The position numbers and the translations under genes are program-made. DNA of 32,023 bases from an uncultured Pelagibacteraceae bacterium. GTDB lineage: Bacteria > Pseudomonadota > Alphaproteobacteria > Pelagibacterales > Pelagibacteraceae. Positions 30,695 through 32,023 of this stretch are shown here, piece by piece (position 1 is the stretch's first letter; each line of letters begins with the position of its first letter). The notes below the pieces were generated by a model, which saw nothing but the letters and a program-made list of their open reading frames with translations, did no database searches and was not told the origin of the DNA. Where the stretch lies: assembly GCA_902589705.1 (NCBI GenBank), contig CACITX010000008.1, positions 1 to 32,023 of the forward strand, in the 5' to 3' direction.

Positions 30695-31572
30695 GTTCTA
30701 GGAAGAATTATTTGTTTCTTCAATTTATTTTCTCTCATAAAGATAATTAAAGAACTTGCGATGACTAAAGACGCTCCAAGTAAAGTTAAAATTTTTGGTA
30801 CTTCGCTCCAAATGAAATATCCAAATATAATTGCAAAAACTAAACTCAAATATTTAATTGGGGTAACTAGTGATGCTTCTGCTAATCTATAACTTTGAGT
30901 TAATAACAAATTAGCTATACTTCCACATAAACCAAGAATAAAAAATAAAACAAAATCTAAAAATGTCGGCATTATCCAATCAGTAAAAAAAATTGTTATT
31001 AAACCCAAAAGAGTACAAAGTAATGTGAAATAAAATGCGATTGTATAATTTGCTTCTGTTTTAGATAAAGATCTTACGCTTATAGCTACACAAGCAAAAA
31101 ATATACAAAATACAATTGGTGTAATGTAATAATAATTCACGTCTGTAAATGCAGGTTGAACTATTAATAACATTCCAATAAAACCTAGAAATACAGCTGA
31201 CCATCTTTTTATTCCAACTCTTTCAGATAAAAAAAAGATCGATGCAATTGTAACGAATATTGGACCACCAAACGTTAATGAAACCACATCAGCTAGAGGT
31301 AATTCTCTTAATCCCAAAAAAAGAGCAATGATTGCTAGAGCTCCGCTTATAGCTCTAAAAGTGTGCAAACCTGGTCGTGAAGTTTTATAAAAAGAAAATA
31401 TTTTATCTTTTGGAATGATAAAAAATATTGGAATAAATCCTATAAAAAATCTTAGGAAAAGAACTTGTCCAACAGGATAATAATCTAACCATTTTACGCA
31501 AATATCCATGATAGAGAAGCAAATTACACTTCCAACCATGTACAATACGCCTATTTGATTTTGTGTTAACAA
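30691..31572 (-). CDS. EamA/DMT-superfamily transporter
   Basis: 293-aa inner-membrane protein with about ten transmembrane helices in two EamA repeats (about 8-140 and 150-280); typical segments are SIMDICVKWL, LRFFIGFIPIF, LPLADVVSLTFGGPIFV and the second-half PIKYLSLVFA. Substrate unknown. The start is a TTG at 31572: AAAGGA (31585-31580 on the minus strand) sits at good spacing before it, and the next ATG (31539) would cut into helix 1. Confidence 0.9.
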   Translation of the reverse strand: MLTQNQIGVLYMVGSVICFSIMDICVKWLDYYPVGQVLFLRFFIGFIPIFFIIPKDKIFSFYKTSRPGLHTFRAISGALAIIALFLGLRELPLADVVSLTFGGPIFVTIASIFFLSERVGIKRWSAVFLGFIGMLLIVQPAFTDVNYYYITPIVFCIFFACVAISVRSLSKTEANYTIAFYFTLLCTLLGLITIFFTDWIMPTFLDFVLFFILGLCGSIANLLLTQSYRLAEASLVTPIKYLSLVFAIIFGYFIWSEVPKILTLLGASLVIASSLIIFMRENKLKKQIILPRT

Positions 31573-31611
31573 TTTACTATCCTTTGTTCTTCAAAATATA
31601 TTAAATAACTT

Positions 31612-32023
31612 ATGCAGAAATGTACACTTGCTATGGGGTGCTTTTGGGGACCTGAGGAAAACTTCAAAAATAAACCTGGAATATTGCGCACTGAGGTTGG
31701 CTATGCTGGAGGAAATAGTAGCCAAACAACCTATGAAGAAGTTTGCACTGGAAACACTGGACATGCTGAAGTTGTAAAGCTTACCTTTGATGAAAATATA
31801 ATAACTTTTAAAAAAATATTAGATTTATTTTTTAAGATGCATGATCCAACGCAAAAAGACATGCAATATCCTGATGTTGGTACACAATATAGAAGTGAAA
31901 TTTTTTATGAAAATGAAAAGCAAAAGCAGGAGGCCTCGGAAGTTTTAGATGTGTTTAATAAAAAATTAGAGGGAAAAATTCAGACCAATATTTCAAAAAT
32001 TAAAAACTATTGTAAGGCTGAAG
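31612..32023 (+). CDS. msrA: Peptide methionine sulfoxide reductase MsrA, 5' part
   Basis: Reduces methionine-S-sulfoxide in damaged proteins. The gene runs off the right edge after about 137 codons. The catalytic GCFWG (Cys10) is followed by VGYAGG, HAEVVKLTFDE, FFKMHDPTQ and GTQYRSEIFY, all canonical. It is divergent from the EamA gene with 39 bp between starts. Confidence 0.96.
   Translation, partial: MQKCTLAMGCFWGPEENFKNKPGILRTEVGYAGGNSSQTTYEEVCTGNTGHAEVVKLTFDENIITFKKILDLFFKMHDPTQKDMQYPDVGTQYRSEIFYENEKQKQEASEVLDVFNKKLEGKIQTNISKIKNYCKAE

Overview
The window is a very AT-rich, densely packed piece of bacterial core chromosome. Proteins are rich in Lys, Asn and Ile, most gaps are under 40 bp, and many neighbours overlap. 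The order pyrF-trpF-trpB-trpA-accD-folC next to trxA is a classic alphaproteobacterial arrangement. With the low G+C and tight packing it suggests a streamlined marine alphaproteobacterium of the SAR11/Pelagibacterales type. That placement is inference: there is no rRNA or other taxonomic marker here. I see no tRNA, rRNA, insertion sequence, prophage, integrase or CRISPR array, and no gene-free stretch longer than about 300 bases.

Layout. (1) 1-5144, plus strand: 3' part of pyrF, then trpF, trpB, trpA, accD and folC, every junction overlapping. (2) 5141-10323, minus strand: an unrecognised 88-aa basic protein, rlmN, a variant ADP-ribosylglycohydrolase-fold protein, rmuC, sbcB (exonuclease I) and trxA. 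(3) 10362-14007, plus strand: small membrane protein, flavodoxin-fold NAD(P)H oxidoreductase, 149-aa membrane protein, FAH-family enzyme, 36-aa basic peptide, SRAP/HMCES-like protein and TauD-type dioxygenase. (4) 14008-16242, minus strand: YbgC-type thioesterase, a 39-aa basic protein with its own ribosome site and terminator, purE and purK. (5) 16353-17828, plus strand: small lipoprotein, small membrane protein, exported metallo-beta-lactamase-fold hydrolase. (6) 17821-21059, minus strand: DapA-family aldolase, cyclopropane-fatty-acid synthase, Lys-rich coiled-coil protein. (7) 21107-25197: glycosyltransferase family 9 (+), membrane-anchored J-domain protein (-), oligopeptidase B-type peptidase (+), Hsp20 (+) with a candidate heat-shock promoter. 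(8) 25235-27749, minus strand: lipoprotein, gshA, gshB. (9) 27883-32023: AzgA-type purine permease (+) facing a purine phosphoribosyltransferase (-), DUF1330 protein (+), EamA transporter and AlkA-type glycosylase (-), and the 5' part of msrA (+).

Most genes are household metabolism: tryptophan, fatty acid, folate, purine and glutathione synthesis, purine salvage, and repair of DNA or proteins. The most unusual signal is in the tryptophan genes. TrpB has kept its PLP lysine, but its catalytic Glu is Asp and the carboxylate-binding loop, the serine that contacts the PLP ring nitrogen and other hallmark segments have changed. TrpA keeps both catalytic acids but has lost its half of a known alpha-beta salt bridge, and TrpB has lost the other half. 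Other points worth following are the Cys-substituted ADP-ribosylglycohydrolase-fold protein, AccD with a CxC zinc knuckle, a divergent FolC, the tiny basic proteins, and hairpins placed over translation starts.
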